Positions 1 through 7,804 of a stretch of 9,573 bases of DNA are shown piece by piece. Every line of letters begins with the position of its first letter. Positions within the stretch are counted from its first letter, which is position 1. The stretch is from Dehalococcoidia bacterium UBA6495. Lineage in GTDB: Bacteria > Chloroflexota > Dehalococcoidia > Lucifugimonadales > UBA826. The notes below the pieces were generated by a model. It was not told the DNA's origin and did no database searches. It saw only the letters and a list, made by a program, of their open reading frames with translations. The stretch covers positions 1 to 9,573 of the forward strand of contig DJMH01000047.1 in NCBI GenBank assembly GCA_002435305.1, given 5' to 3'. Position numbers and translations under genes: made by a program.

Positions 1-1128
1 AAAAGGTTTTATCTGCTCGAATTCGCCCTTTACAATTGGCTTCGCATCGAGTCCTAGCCACTGCTCCAATACGGTGCCATATATTCCACGAAAATCTATA
101 GTGTGTTTTAAATCTTCTCCATGTTCCCAGTCGTTAGGGTTTAGAGAGGGATATTCTGAATAAAGTCCTCCTTTCACATTGTTACCTATTAGGAAGGCTC
201 CTCCCCCTGATCCATGATCGGTGCCACTGCCATTGTCTCTCATTCGCCTACCAAATTCTGTGAAGACCAGTATGGCAACATCATCGGCCGCATCATGTTC
301 TTTTAGATCATCCATAAAATCAGAGATGGCTCCACTTAGATCGCTCAATAATTTGGGATGTGTGGGCATTTCATTGGCGTGAGTATCGTATCCACCATGG
401 TTGGTATAAAAAACCCTGGTACCTAAATCAGCAAAATGTACCCGAGCCACGTCTCTCAAACTTTTCGCTATAGAGTTGTCAGCATACTCAACAGAGGATT
501 TGTACTGAGTGGCCACATTTGCCAGTAAGTCGGCCCCTTTTAAAACATCTAATCCGGTTTTACCAATATATTCAGCTACCTGTCCACTTCCGATAGCTTG
601 CCCGTAAATGTCTTTGAAGGCTTGCAGGGACCTTTCCTTTAATCGCTCCTGCTCTATTTTATTCATCACCCCATAGCCTTCTAAATCTCCTACCGAGGTT
701 ATAGGTACCCCTGCGACAGACATAGCCCTAGGTAGCCCTTGACCTATATTAACTCCAGTTAGGACATTTTCACTTTTCGGATCTAGGTCCTTTATGGCTA
801 ACCCTAACCATCCTTCACTACCAACTCTGTTAGGTTCGCAAGTATGCCATATATCCATTCCACGAAAATGAGATCTGTTTGAGTTTGGGTATCCGATTCC
901 TTGAACTATTGCCACCTTTCCTTCATCGAATAGTCTTTTTAAAGGCCTGGCATTATTGTTGATGGCCAATGTTTCGTTAATTGGTAATACATCATTCTGA
1001 CCGATTACAATTTTTTTTCGAGCATCGTAATAATGTTCATTGTTATAAGGGACTATAGTATTCATAAAATCATTACCGCCAGTCAATTGGATTACGACAA
1101 GCGTTTTTTCTTTAGTTTCAGTGGTCAT
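1..1128 (-). CDS. DUF1501 family protein (3' end cut by window edge)
   Basis: This is a member of the DUF1501 family (COG4102), a family of unknown function with an alkaline-phosphatase/sulfatase-like fold. The 376 codons visible read from ATG at 1128 to the left edge without a stop. Family landmarks in order are GGND at residues 17-20, SHFRG at 86-90, GGYDTHAN at 245-252, TEFGRR at 290-295 and GTDHG at 302-306. The Asp/His residues in the last three blocks resemble metal ligands of the phosphatase fold (inference). The sequence ends in the usual C-terminal region (TIDFRG, then EQWLGL near 355-360), so probably few residues are missing. The start is supported by AGAGAGG 8 nt upstream. The protein begins almost directly with the first beta strand (LVVIQLTGG), so there is no Tat or Sec signal, unlike many DUF1501 proteins. 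It follows the DUF1800 gene by 22 nt, the usual pairing. The family call is secure; the function is unknown. Confidence 0.9.
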   Translation of the reverse strand, partial: MTTETKEKTLVVIQLTGGNDFMNTIVPYNNEHYYDARKKIVIGQNDVLPINETLAINNNARPLKRLFDEGKVAIVQGIGYPNSNRSHFRGMDIWHTCEPNRVGSEGWLGLAIKDLDPKSENVLTGVNIGQGLPRAMSVAGVPITSVGDLEGYGVMNKIEQERLKERSLQAFKDIYGQAIGSGQVAEYIGKTGLDVLKGADLLANVATQYKSSVEYADNSIAKSLRDVARVHFADLGTRVFYTNHGGYDTHANEMPTHPKLLSDLSGAISDFMDDLKEHDAADDVAILVFTEFGRRMRDNGSGTDHGSGGGAFLIGNNVKGGLYSEYPSLNPNDWEHGEDLKHTIDFRGIYGTVLEQWLGLDAKPIVKGEFEQIKPF

Positions 1129-1150
1129 TTTGGTTACCTCTCTTTATGCT

Positions 1151-2542
1151 CTATGCAAACTGGTAATCGACGGTAGACGCCGTCATCTGGATGAGATTAT
1201 GAACTCCAGCAGAATCCTCTAATTCTTTAAGTTCTTGAGCATAATCTGTTAGGGATTGGTAGGTTTCTTGGCGTACGTTTACCGCTCCCAGTAGATCTAG
1301 GCATCTGTCTACTAGCTCAGACGGATTGTCATCCAAACTTCCAGCCCGGCTCACCATTTGGGAAACTCCTGGTTTCGTAGGATCTGCAAACTGTTTTTCA
1401 ACAAATCCTATCCTTTCACTTAACGTGCCTGAGTCGATCCATTCCGATCCAGTATGCCAGCCTTCTACGGTGGGTGGATTCATGAGTCTTTGGCCCATAA
1501 TAGCAAGTGGTCCCTCAAATGCAGATCCATTGAGGGTGGTGACTGCAAACTCGTGAATTCCTGGAGTCGGAGTGTTGAATTCACCTGTTTGCTTAATTAC
1601 CCCAACTATAAGTTCTGTGGGACTTTTTACTTTGGACAAGATCAAAGAATTTTTGAAAAAATCTGAATTAAACAATGTCTTCAATATGTGTCTCATGTCT
1701 CCATTGGATTCCATGTAGGCTTTGGATAGTTCTTCAATGGCCTGGGGGTTTTTAGGTTCTATTGTTTCCCATGAAGGTACTTGAACCTCATCTTCCACAA
1801 AAAAATTGTACAGGTGTCGTGATAGGAATTTCGCTGCTGCATTTTGTTCCACGATGATATCTATTATGTCTTCCCCGTCAAAATTACCAACATGTCCAAG
1901 AAATACTTTCTCATCATAATCATGATCTTCAGGAATGAATTCGAAATCAGCATGGTGATGTCCATATGGGTAAAGGGATAATGGCTGCCTGAAAGTCCAC
2001 CCTGTAAATGCTCTAGAAGCATTTTTTATGTCATCTTCCGTGTAGTTACCAACTCCCATGGAGAATAGTTCTAAAAGTTCTCTCCCATAATTTTCATTTA
2101 TTTCATCTTTGTGATTTTCATGATTGTCGAGCCAAAAAAGCATGGCTGGATCTTGAGACAGCCGGAGTAGGATATTTTTAAAATTTGTCAATCCTGTACT
2201 CCTGAACATCTCTATCTCTCTATATAAAGACGGACCATGCTCACTTTTCCCCCATGCAACAGGGAATATGTGATGCAAAAATAGGCACATTTTCTCTTCT
2301 AGGGGTCTTTCGGTGTTGGCCATTCTATAAAGCCATTTCCCCACATGAACAGCTACCGGTTCTCCTGTATAATATCGCTCCACATAAGACGTATCGATCG
2401 GTTCAAACCTTTCTGGCGTCACCAAGTCATCTACAATTTCCTCATAAGATTTGTCCGATGTAAGGTCGTCTAAATCTTGAGGGGTGGCTCCAAATCCTGC
2501 TCTCCTCATCAAGTGGGCTACAAGTTTTCTTTCTGATTTCAT
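1151..2542 (-). CDS. DUF1800 family protein
   Basis: This is a complete 463-residue DUF1800 (COG5267) protein of unknown biochemical function. Diagnostic blocks appear in order: HLMRRAGFGATPQDLD at residues 10-25, EEKMCLFLHH at 82-91, DPAMLFWLDN at 131-140, NENYGRELLELF at 149-160, a TGW at 180-182, and GQRLMNPPTVEGWHTG at 350-365. The length is at the short end of normal for the family, and no signal peptide or membrane segment is visible. The ATG at 2542 is preceded by AGGG with a 7-nt spacer. Immediately upstream are two TATAAT-containing repeats, so the gene is probably first in the operon. DUF1800 and DUF1501 genes are adjacent in many phyla and are assumed to work together; here they are 22 nt apart. 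The role is unknown; secreted or surface functions proposed for relatives are not supported here because neither protein carries an export signal. Confidence 0.92.
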   Translation of the reverse strand: MKSERKLVAHLMRRAGFGATPQDLDDLTSDKSYEEIVDDLVTPERFEPIDTSYVERYYTGEPVAVHVGKWLYRMANTERPLEEKMCLFLHHIFPVAWGKSEHGPSLYREIEMFRSTGLTNFKNILLRLSQDPAMLFWLDNHENHKDEINENYGRELLELFSMGVGNYTEDDIKNASRAFTGWTFRQPLSLYPYGHHHADFEFIPEDHDYDEKVFLGHVGNFDGEDIIDIIVEQNAAAKFLSRHLYNFFVEDEVQVPSWETIEPKNPQAIEELSKAYMESNGDMRHILKTLFNSDFFKNSLILSKVKSPTELIVGVIKQTGEFNTPTPGIHEFAVTTLNGSAFEGPLAIMGQRLMNPPTVEGWHTGSEWIDSGTLSERIGFVEKQFADPTKPGVSQMVSRAGSLDDNPSELVDRCLDLLGAVNVRQETYQSLTDYAQELKELEDSAGVHNLIQMTASTVDYQFA

Positions 2543-2565
2543 AGCATTTCCCTAGTTAATTTCTG

Positions 2566-2600
2566 CCATTATAACGAAACTTTTGCCCATTATAACGAAA
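2566..2600 (-). promoter_or_regulatory. Tandem 14-bp repeats with TATAAT; candidate promoter/operator of DUF1800 operon
   Basis: The 14-bp sequence CCATTATAACGAAA occurs at 2566-2579 and again at 2587-2600, a start-to-start distance of exactly 21 bp, or two helical turns. On the minus strand each copy reads TTTCGTTATAATGG and so contains a perfect TATAAT. Initiation about 7 nt beyond the proximal TATAAT would give a leader of about 20 nt that includes the AGGG ribosome site. The -35 matches are weak: TTAGAA lies 17 bp upstream of the distal box, and only GTTATA lies upstream of the proximal box. The repeats may therefore be a regulator binding pair rather than two independent promoters. Confidence 0.5.
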
Positions 2601-2673
2601 GTGAAGACACTTTCTAATTCAAGAATGCAAGGCGTACCTTTTAGGCCTGTTTGATTATCAATCCACGCGGTAC

Positions 2674-2689
2674 AATTATTTAATTATTT
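2674..2689. repeat. Perfect tandem AATTATTT x2
   Basis: Two adjacent copies of AATTATTT (2674-2681 and 2682-2689) sit just before the aminotransferase start. The stretch is AT-only and may form part of the aminotransferase promoter or leader. No convincing -35/-10 pair was found: TTGATT at 2651 lies only 14 bp from TACAAT at 2671. It may simply be AT-rich leader sequence. Confidence 0.3.
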
Positions 2690-2697
2690 GTAGCAAT

Positions 2698-2703
2698 GAG
2701 GGA
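2698..2703 (+). promoter_or_regulatory. Ribosome binding site deciding the aminotransferase start
   Basis: GAGGGA lies 4 nt before the ATG at 2708 (GAGG is 6 nt before it). The alternative in-frame ATG at 2696 has only AT-rich sequence upstream and would overlap this site, so 2708 is preferred. Confidence 0.55.
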
Positions 2704-2707
2704 TTCC

Positions 2708-3928
2708 ATGATCGACACTAACTTTGATGTTATAAAGATTCTTTCGGCTGGAGCCACGGCTTTAGGTGCCGGTGCTGAAACAGAAAGCAGATGGGAAATT
2801 CCATCTGCTCATCCTGATCCCATAGACCTTGCCGTTGGTATGCCTGTACCTGAAAGGATACCCATGGCATCTTTGGCAAATCATTTTTCCAACGTTTTAT
2901 CTTCCGGTAGATATGGGGAGATGGAGTATGAGTATGGCAGGGGGAAGATTGATTTAAGAGAATTGTTAAATGACCCGAGCAATGGATTTACTTCTTTGTC
3001 TCAAACTCCCGATAATTTCATACTTTTTAATGGTGGATCTGGGTGCATGGAAAGTTTTTGCGCCACTTTTTTAAACCCTGGAGATATTGTTCTGGTAGAG
3101 GGCCCAAGTTTCTCTGGCACCGTTGAGACCATTCTTAAGTATCAAGGAAAAATCATAGAGGTACCAATGACCGCGGAGGGTATGTCCTATCAGGCAATTG
3201 AGGAAATAGTAGCAAAGTGTGGGCGAAGTGGTGAAGTAATTAAAGGAATATACACCATAGATGATTTCCATAATCCTACCGGTGTAACTATGTCTGAAAA
3301 TAATCGTCGGATGATCGGCCAATTGGCATTAGAAAATGGAATTATGATTTTAGAGGATTCTACTTACAGTGGGTTGTTTTTTGAAAATGCGCCTCCGCTT
3401 GATATGTATTCTATGAACAGTGGGGAAGGGGTATTACGTATGGGCACTTTCAGTAAAACTATTGCCACAGGGCTTAGATTAGGTTGGTTGCAAGGTTCCT
3501 CTGAGGCTATCGATGCCATCAAAAAAACTAGGTCTGATATGGGCAATGCTCCTTTCATACAAACGGCAGTGAGTAGGTTTATAGAATCATCTGAATATTC
3601 CAGTCACGTAAAAGAAATGAGAAGTTTATACAAGTCCCAATGCAAAGCCCTCATTAACTCCCTGACTCAGCATTGTTCAAATTACTTGGAATTTATTGAG
3701 CCTGGAGGGGGATTTTTCCTGTGGCCGAAGTGTATAGGTGTTGACTCGGCAGCATTGACAAAATCTGCGGCGGAGGAAGGTGTAATATTCCCCGATGGTT
3801 CTTTGTTTTACCAAGATCCGTCTCTTCATGAGAATCACATAAGGCTTGCTTTTAGTGGTAACTCTCCAGAAAGGCTGGGGGAAGTTGGACTACGTTTGCG
3901 GAAAGCTTTTGAAAAATTACTGGATTGA
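2708..3928 (+). CDS. PLP-dependent aminotransferase, class I/II (LysN/MocR-like)
   Basis: This encodes a 406-residue fold-type I, pyridoxal-phosphate-dependent aminotransferase, a cytosolic enzyme moving an amino group between an amino acid or amine and a 2-oxo acid. Numbering from ATG 2708, the motifs are a phosphate-loop region GGSG at 109-112, NPGD at 123-126, NPTG at 189-192, the cofactor-nitrogen Asp at 217 (within LEDSTY), Tyr220, the Schiff-base Lys at 250 in TFSKT, Arg257 in GLRLGW, PGGGFFLWP near 333-341, and the carboxylate-binding Arg at 379 in HIRLAFS. The layout matches 2-aminoadipate aminotransferases (LysN) and the catalytic half of MocR regulators, but there is no N-terminal DNA-binding domain. 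An ATG at 2696 would add four residues but lacks a ribosome site. The gene is divergent from DUF1800 and followed after 120 bp by the SDR gene. Substrate is unknown; the family assignment is firm. Confidence 0.9.
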   Translation: MIDTNFDVIKILSAGATALGAGAETESRWEIPSAHPDPIDLAVGMPVPERIPMASLANHFSNVLSSGRYGEMEYEYGRGKIDLRELLNDPSNGFTSLSQTPDNFILFNGGSGCMESFCATFLNPGDIVLVEGPSFSGTVETILKYQGKIIEVPMTAEGMSYQAIEEIVAKCGRSGEVIKGIYTIDDFHNPTGVTMSENNRRMIGQLALENGIMILEDSTYSGLFFENAPPLDMYSMNSGEGVLRMGTFSKTIATGLRLGWLQGSSEAIDAIKKTRSDMGNAPFIQTAVSRFIESSEYSSHVKEMRSLYKSQCKALINSLTQHCSNYLEFIEPGGGFFLWPKCIGVDSAALTKSAAEEGVIFPDGSLFYQDPSLHENHIRLAFSGNSPERLGEVGLRLRKAFEKLLD

Positions 3929-3984
3929 TCCTCTTCTTTGATCACAACTATAGGTGACTGCTCATCGCTGATTCATTGCCTGGA

Positions 3985-4013
3985 GTGACCTTCCCATTCA
4001 TTTCCGTTAAAAT
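3985..4013 (+). promoter_or_regulatory. Candidate sigma-70-type promoter of the SDR gene
   Basis: GTGACC (3985-3990, four of six matches to TTGACA) and TAAAAT (4008-4013, five of six matches to TATAAT) are separated by 17 bp, upstream of the SDR ribosome site. This suggests the SDR gene can be transcribed independently of the aminotransferase gene that ends at 3928. The match is by eye only. No U-tailed terminator separates the two genes, so read-through is also possible. Confidence 0.35.
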
Positions 4014-4048
4014 CCGTTCGCTAATCACTTAAATAAGGAGTTCTATTC

Positions 4049-4807
4049 ATGGCATCTAATGGAAAGGTGGCGCTGGTTACAGGCGCAGGCACAGGTATCG
4101 GTAAAAGTTCGGTGTTGCAGTTGCTGGGGGACGGTTACTCAGTTGTTCTGGCTGGTCGTCGAATAGAACCCCTAGAAGAAACTATTGCTGAGGCTGGCGT
4201 AGATGATTCAAGGGCTATCGCTGTTTCTACGGATGTTGGCAGCCCGGATTCTGTGGCCGCTCTTTTTGAAAAGGCTGAAGCTACTTTTGGCAGATTGGAT
4301 GTTCTTTTCAATAATGCTGGTATTGGATCTCCAAGAATGAATATGGAAGATCTTCCGGTAGGAGACTGGCAACGCGTTGTTGACACTAACCTCACCGGTA
4401 GTTTTGTTTGCGCTCAGCACGCAATAAGAATAATGAAAAATCAAACACCACAGGGGGGAAGAATCATTAATAATGGTTCAATTTCTGCTCATACTCCCAG
4501 GCCTGATGCTGTTGCCTACACTGCGACTAAGCATGCCGTTACAGGTCTTACAAAACAGATATCTTTAGACGGTCGAAAATACAACATTGCCTGTAGCCAA
4601 GTAGATGTTGGCAATGCAGCTACCCCTATGACTGCCAGGATGCAGGGTGGAGCATTGCAAGCAAACGGTCAAACTATGCCTGAACCGACTTTTAATGTCG
4701 ATCACGTAGGTGAAACCGTATTGTACATATCAAACCTACCCCTCGATGCCAATATTCAGTTCGTTACGATAATGGCAACTCAGATGCCTTACGTTGGGAG
4801 AGGCTAA
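4049..4807 (+). CDS. Classical short-chain dehydrogenase/reductase (SDR), probably NADP-dependent
   Basis: This is a complete 252-residue cytosolic oxidoreductase interconverting an alcohol and a carbonyl. The Rossmann motif TGAGTGIG is at residues 11-18, followed by Arg37-Arg38 after the second beta strand, which favours NADP(H) over NAD(H). Asp62 (adenine contact) and NNAG at 88-91 follow. The catalytic set is complete: Asn114, Ser144, Tyr157 and Lys161 (YTATK), with the usual 13-residue Ser-Tyr spacing. The usual PG turn after the sixth strand is replaced by [12 protein letters not shown] (184-195), a variant I recall from a recognised SDR subgroup. Length is normal. The ATG follows AAGGAG by 8 nt, a strong ribosome site. 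The gene is co-oriented with the aminotransferase and converges on the importer operon 30 bp further on. SDRs are often called 3-oxoacyl-ACP reductase by default; the substrate here cannot be assigned. Confidence 0.93.
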   Translation: MASNGKVALVTGAGTGIGKSSVLQLLGDGYSVVLAGRRIEPLEETIAEAGVDDSRAIAVSTDVGSPDSVAALFEKAEATFGRLDVLFNNAGIGSPRMNMEDLPVGDWQRVVDTNLTGSFVCAQHAIRIMKNQTPQGGRIINNGSISAHTPRPDAVAYTATKHAVTGLTKQISLDGRKYNIACSQVDVGNAATPMTARMQGGALQANGQTMPEPTFNVDHVGETVLYISNLPLDANIQFVTIMATQMPYVGRG

Positions 4808-4837
4808 AAACGAATTTATCAAAGATTTTTTTGTGCC
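4808..4837. other. Short convergent intergenic gap
   Basis: Thirty bases separate the SDR stop (4807) from the ATPase stop (4838, minus strand). There is a run of seven T at 4826-4832, but no GC-rich inverted repeat precedes it, so I do not call a terminator for either strand. The two convergent transcripts probably overlap. Confidence 0.5.
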
Positions 4838-6883
4838 TCAGGTTTGAATTTTTGTCAGATCTGCGAAGGGGATGTGACAGTTTATTACATGGTTATCATC
4901 GGCAGATATTTTCTGTACTGGTGGGGCTTCCGTGTCACAGATAGAACCTAATTTGCGTGGGCATCGACTGGCAAAGAAACAGCCAGTGAATTCTTCACGC
5001 ATGGTTGGGACAGCACCTTCCAATCTAAGCGGATTAGGTTTCGCCGTCGGATCTGGTATGGGAGCCGCCGATAACAGGGCTTCAGTATAAGGGTGGGATG
5101 GGCTGCTTAGAACGGCCTCAGAAGGGCCATATTCTGCTATATGACCTGCATAGACCACCATTATCTCATCTGACACGTACCTCACAACTCCAAGGTCGTG
5201 AGTTATGAAAAGATACGAATTGCCTAATTCCTGCTGCCGATCTTCAAGAAGTCCTAAGACTTGAGCCTGTACTGAAACGTCTAATGCTGATACAGCTTCA
5301 TCAGCTACTACTATTTCAGGATTCGTAGCAAAAGCCCCAGCTATAGCAACTCTTTGCTGCTCTCCTCCACTAAGTTCAGATGGCAGTCTTTCCAAATAAC
5401 TTGGGTCTAACCCTACCTCTTCCATTAAAGCTGCAGCTCTTTCTTCACTTCCCTGTTTAGTCAACTTTGAAAAACGCATAAGTGATCGGATTAGAGTCTT
5501 TTTTATTTTGAGTTTAGGGTTTAGTGAGGCAGTCGGGTTTTGGAAAACCATTTGTATTGCCGATTTGTCTTCGTTCGAACGGTTTTCCACCGTTTTTTCT
5601 AATTCATTGCCATTTAACTGCAGCGATCCATCTTGGACCTTTATCAGGCCCACCACAGCCCGGGCTAGTGTTGATTTTCCAGACCCGCTTTCCCCTACGA
5701 TTCCTAATGTTTTACCTTGCGGCATTTCAAAATCAATCTTATTGAGGGCTCTGACTGGCAAATCCATATCAGGTCCAAAAGCCATATATTTCTTTCGGCG
5801 CTTTCCATATTGGTGTGTTATTCCATGCCCGGTCAACACTGTTGGGGTAGCAACATCTTTACGGCTTATTCTTTCATCGACTCCTCCCCATGTCTCGGGT
5901 TCGACTTTGTCGCTATGAATGCATCTCACTTGAGAGTTTTGATCGAAAAATTCCACAGCAGGAGCAGAGGTTGTGCACTCCGAATCCGCAAGTGGGCAGC
6001 GTTCTGCAAACAAACAAGAACTGACGTCAGATTCTTGCGATGAATAAACAAATCCTGGGATTCTTTTTAACCTTGAGGAAATTTCGCCATCTCCTGGAGG
6101 CTTAGGAACACAGGAAAGAAGACCAGAGGTATATGGATGCTTAGGATTGGCATATAAATCTTTTACGTTGGACTGTTCAACTGTTTGGCCGGCGTACATA
6201 ACTGCGACTCGATCGGCTACTCGGGCCATAACCCCGAGATTGTGGGTGACATAAAGTATGCCCGCGTTTACACGCTCTTTTAGGCTTGCCACGAGGTCCA
6301 GTATGGTTGCTTCAGTTGTCACGTCTAGGCCGGTTGTGGGTTCGTCCATTATTAACAGATCAGGGTCACATGCTAGAGCCATAGCGATCATCACTCGCTG
6401 TTGCATTCCTCCGCTCAATTCGTGGGGATACCTGTCTCCCACTTGGTCTGCATCCGCTAATCCCACACTCTCAAATAACTCCACCACTTTGTTGTCGGTG
6501 TCTATTTGGTCTAGGTTTAAATGTTCCGAGATTACTTCTTTTACCTGGAGCCCGATCTTCATGGAAGGATTTAACGATGTGGTCGGGTCTTGATATACCA
6601 TGGCGATTCGGTTGCCTCTCAGTTCCCTCAAATCTTCTTTGGACAAGGTTGATATGTCCCGTCCCTCGAATGATATTGAGCCCCCTACTTCCGCCGTCGT
6701 TGGCAAATATCCCATTACAGCGAATGCTGCAGTTGATTTGCCGCATCCTGACTCCCCTACAATCCCTAGTACCTCGCCTCTCGAAACCTCAAAAGAGGCC
6801 TCTCTTACAGCGATAACCGTACCTCTAGGTGTAAAGAATGTTACTGATAATTTTTCTACTTTAAGCAATGGTTCTTTATTCAT
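4838..6883 (-). CDS. Fused two-domain peptide/nickel-class ABC transporter ATPase (DppD-DppF type)
   Basis: This 681-residue protein carries both ATPase subunits of an Opp/Dpp-class importer in one chain; it powers uptake at the inner face of the membrane. The first domain has Walker A GESGCGKST at 43-51, Q-loop Gln98, signature LSGGM at 156-160, Walker B ending in Asp180-Glu181, and switch His214. The second has Walker A GESGSGKST at 397-405, Gln448, signature LSGGE at 504-508, Asp528-Glu529 and His562. Both sites look catalytically intact; the second has DEA where DEP is usual. Each half ends in an oligopeptide-transporter C-terminal domain with four cysteines (290, 296, 303, 321 and 635, 641, 649, 669), a pattern associated with an iron-sulfur cluster in some Opp/Dpp ATPases. 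Fused forms such as GsiA are known. The ATG overlaps the upstream permease stop by one base (TAATG), so translation is coupled. Confidence 0.95.
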   Translation of the reverse strand: MNKEPLLKVEKLSVTFFTPRGTVIAVREASFEVSRGEVLGIVGESGCGKSTAAFAVMGYLPTTAEVGGSISFEGRDISTLSKEDLRELRGNRIAMVYQDPTTSLNPSMKIGLQVKEVISEHLNLDQIDTDNKVVELFESVGLADADQVGDRYPHELSGGMQQRVMIAMALACDPDLLIMDEPTTGLDVTTEATILDLVASLKERVNAGILYVTHNLGVMARVADRVAVMYAGQTVEQSNVKDLYANPKHPYTSGLLSCVPKPPGDGEISSRLKRIPGFVYSSQESDVSSCLFAERCPLADSECTTSAPAVEFFDQNSQVRCIHSDKVEPETWGGVDERISRKDVATPTVLTGHGITHQYGKRRKKYMAFGPDMDLPVRALNKIDFEMPQGKTLGIVGESGSGKSTLARAVVGLIKVQDGSLQLNGNELEKTVENRSNEDKSAIQMVFQNPTASLNPKLKIKKTLIRSLMRFSKLTKQGSEERAAALMEEVGLDPSYLERLPSELSGGEQQRVAIAGAFATNPEIVVADEAVSALDVSVQAQVLGLLEDRQQELGNSYLFITHDLGVVRYVSDEIMVVYAGHIAEYGPSEAVLSSPSHPYTEALLSAAPIPDPTAKPNPLRLEGAVPTMREEFTGCFFASRCPRKLGSICDTEAPPVQKISADDNHVINCHIPFADLTKIQT

Positions 6884-7803
6884 TACTTCTGACCTCGATC
6901 CTCAGGGAGCTGAAGAGATTGTCTGATACCGTCAGCGAATAAATTAACCCCTATGACAAGTGTACCCATCGCGAATGCAGGAGCCAACGAGGCCCAAGGT
7001 GCTAGAGCTAGATGACTTCGGCTTTCATTGACCATAAGCCCCCAGTCTGGTTGCGGTGGCTGCACTCCGAGTCCCAAGAATCCTAGAGATGCGGTCAACA
7101 ATAAAGCGAAACTGAGCCTTAGGCTTGCCTCAACTCCAATGACAGGAATTATGTTTGGCAAAATTTCCTTAAGCACGATGTGGTATAACGGTTCACCTCT
7201 AAGACGTGCATTTTCAACGAATTCTAGTGGTTTTATTGTGAGAGCAGCACTTCTAATAACACGGCTGTTATTAGGAGTAAATGCTATTCCTATCACAGCT
7301 ATTATCAGCCACGATTCATCTAGTGCTGTTCTCTGCAGGCCGATCGTTATTAATAATAAAGCTAACAGTAAGGACGGGAAGGACAATAGAAAATCCATAG
7401 CCCTCATAGCTATTTGGTCAAACCATCCCCCTAGATATCCGCTCGTAATACCAATAATAGTTCCAAGGAAAATTCCCATAGCTGTACCTATTACAGAAAT
7501 CCAAATTATAGATCTGGCGCCGGCTATGACCCTACTTAAAACGTCTCGACCATTATGATCAGTACCAAAAAGGTGACTTAGGGACGGAGATTCAAATCGA
7601 TGGTCCAAATCGTATTCTGTCGGAATATAAGGGGTTAGCCATGGGCCAAAAATGACTGTGATGGAATAAACGGCTATAATCACCAACCCTATTCGGCCGC
7701 TGTTTGTACGAAGTGGTATTTTCACAAGGCCAGTGATTTTTGCAAGAGTAACTACCAATATTTGAACAGCCGTTGACTTTCCCCTCACAGTACTTGCATT
7801 CAT
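6883..7803 (-). CDS. ABC transporter permease, DppC/OppC type
   Basis: This is a complete 306-residue inner-membrane permease, one of the two channel subunits of the importer. An N-terminal cytoplasmic stretch precedes the first membrane segment (about 37-55). The family hallmark HLFGTDHNGRDVLSR is at 78-92, followed by hydrophobic segments near 99-121, 134-156, 163-178, 220-245 and 270-292. The ATPase-docking EAA loop is at about 195-220 (ENARLRGEPLYHIV then LPN). It departs from the usual EAAR-x-x-G pattern but keeps the Gly and LPN. GFLGLGVQPPQPDWG at 241-255 is diagnostic for DppC. The start ATG lies one base after the DppB-type stop (TAAATG), and the stop overlaps the ATPase start, so the three genes are tightly coupled. 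Substrate cannot be inferred from the permease. Confidence 0.94.
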   Translation of the reverse strand: MNASTVRGKSTAVQILVVTLAKITGLVKIPLRTNSGRIGLVIIAVYSITVIFGPWLTPYIPTEYDLDHRFESPSLSHLFGTDHNGRDVLSRVIAGARSIIWISVIGTAMGIFLGTIIGITSGYLGGWFDQIAMRAMDFLLSFPSLLLALLLITIGLQRTALDESWLIIAVIGIAFTPNNSRVIRSAALTIKPLEFVENARLRGEPLYHIVLKEILPNIIPVIGVEASLRLSFALLLTASLGFLGLGVQPPQPDWGLMVNESRSHLALAPWASLAPAFAMGTLVIGVNLFADGIRQSLQLPEDRGQK

Positions 7804-7804
7804 T

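Noticed and set aside
2651..2676. TTGATT / TACAAT as an aminotransferase promoter
   Set aside because: The spacer is only 14 bp, too short for a sigma-70-type promoter.
3925..3945. Short TGATC...GATCA inverted repeat after the aminotransferase as a terminator
   Set aside because: The stem is only 5 bp and no T-run follows.
4808..4837. T-run between SDR and ATPase genes as an intrinsic terminator
   Set aside because: There is no GC-rich hairpin before the seven T residues on the plus strand and none suited to the minus strand.
5508..6926. Several plus-strand open frames opposite the fused ATPase
   Set aside because: They overlap one another and are antisense to intact ATPase motifs; no domain is seen in any of them.
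7028..7558. A 176-codon open frame on the plus strand opposite the DppC-type permease
   Set aside because: It is antisense to a well-supported permease and has no motifs of its own.
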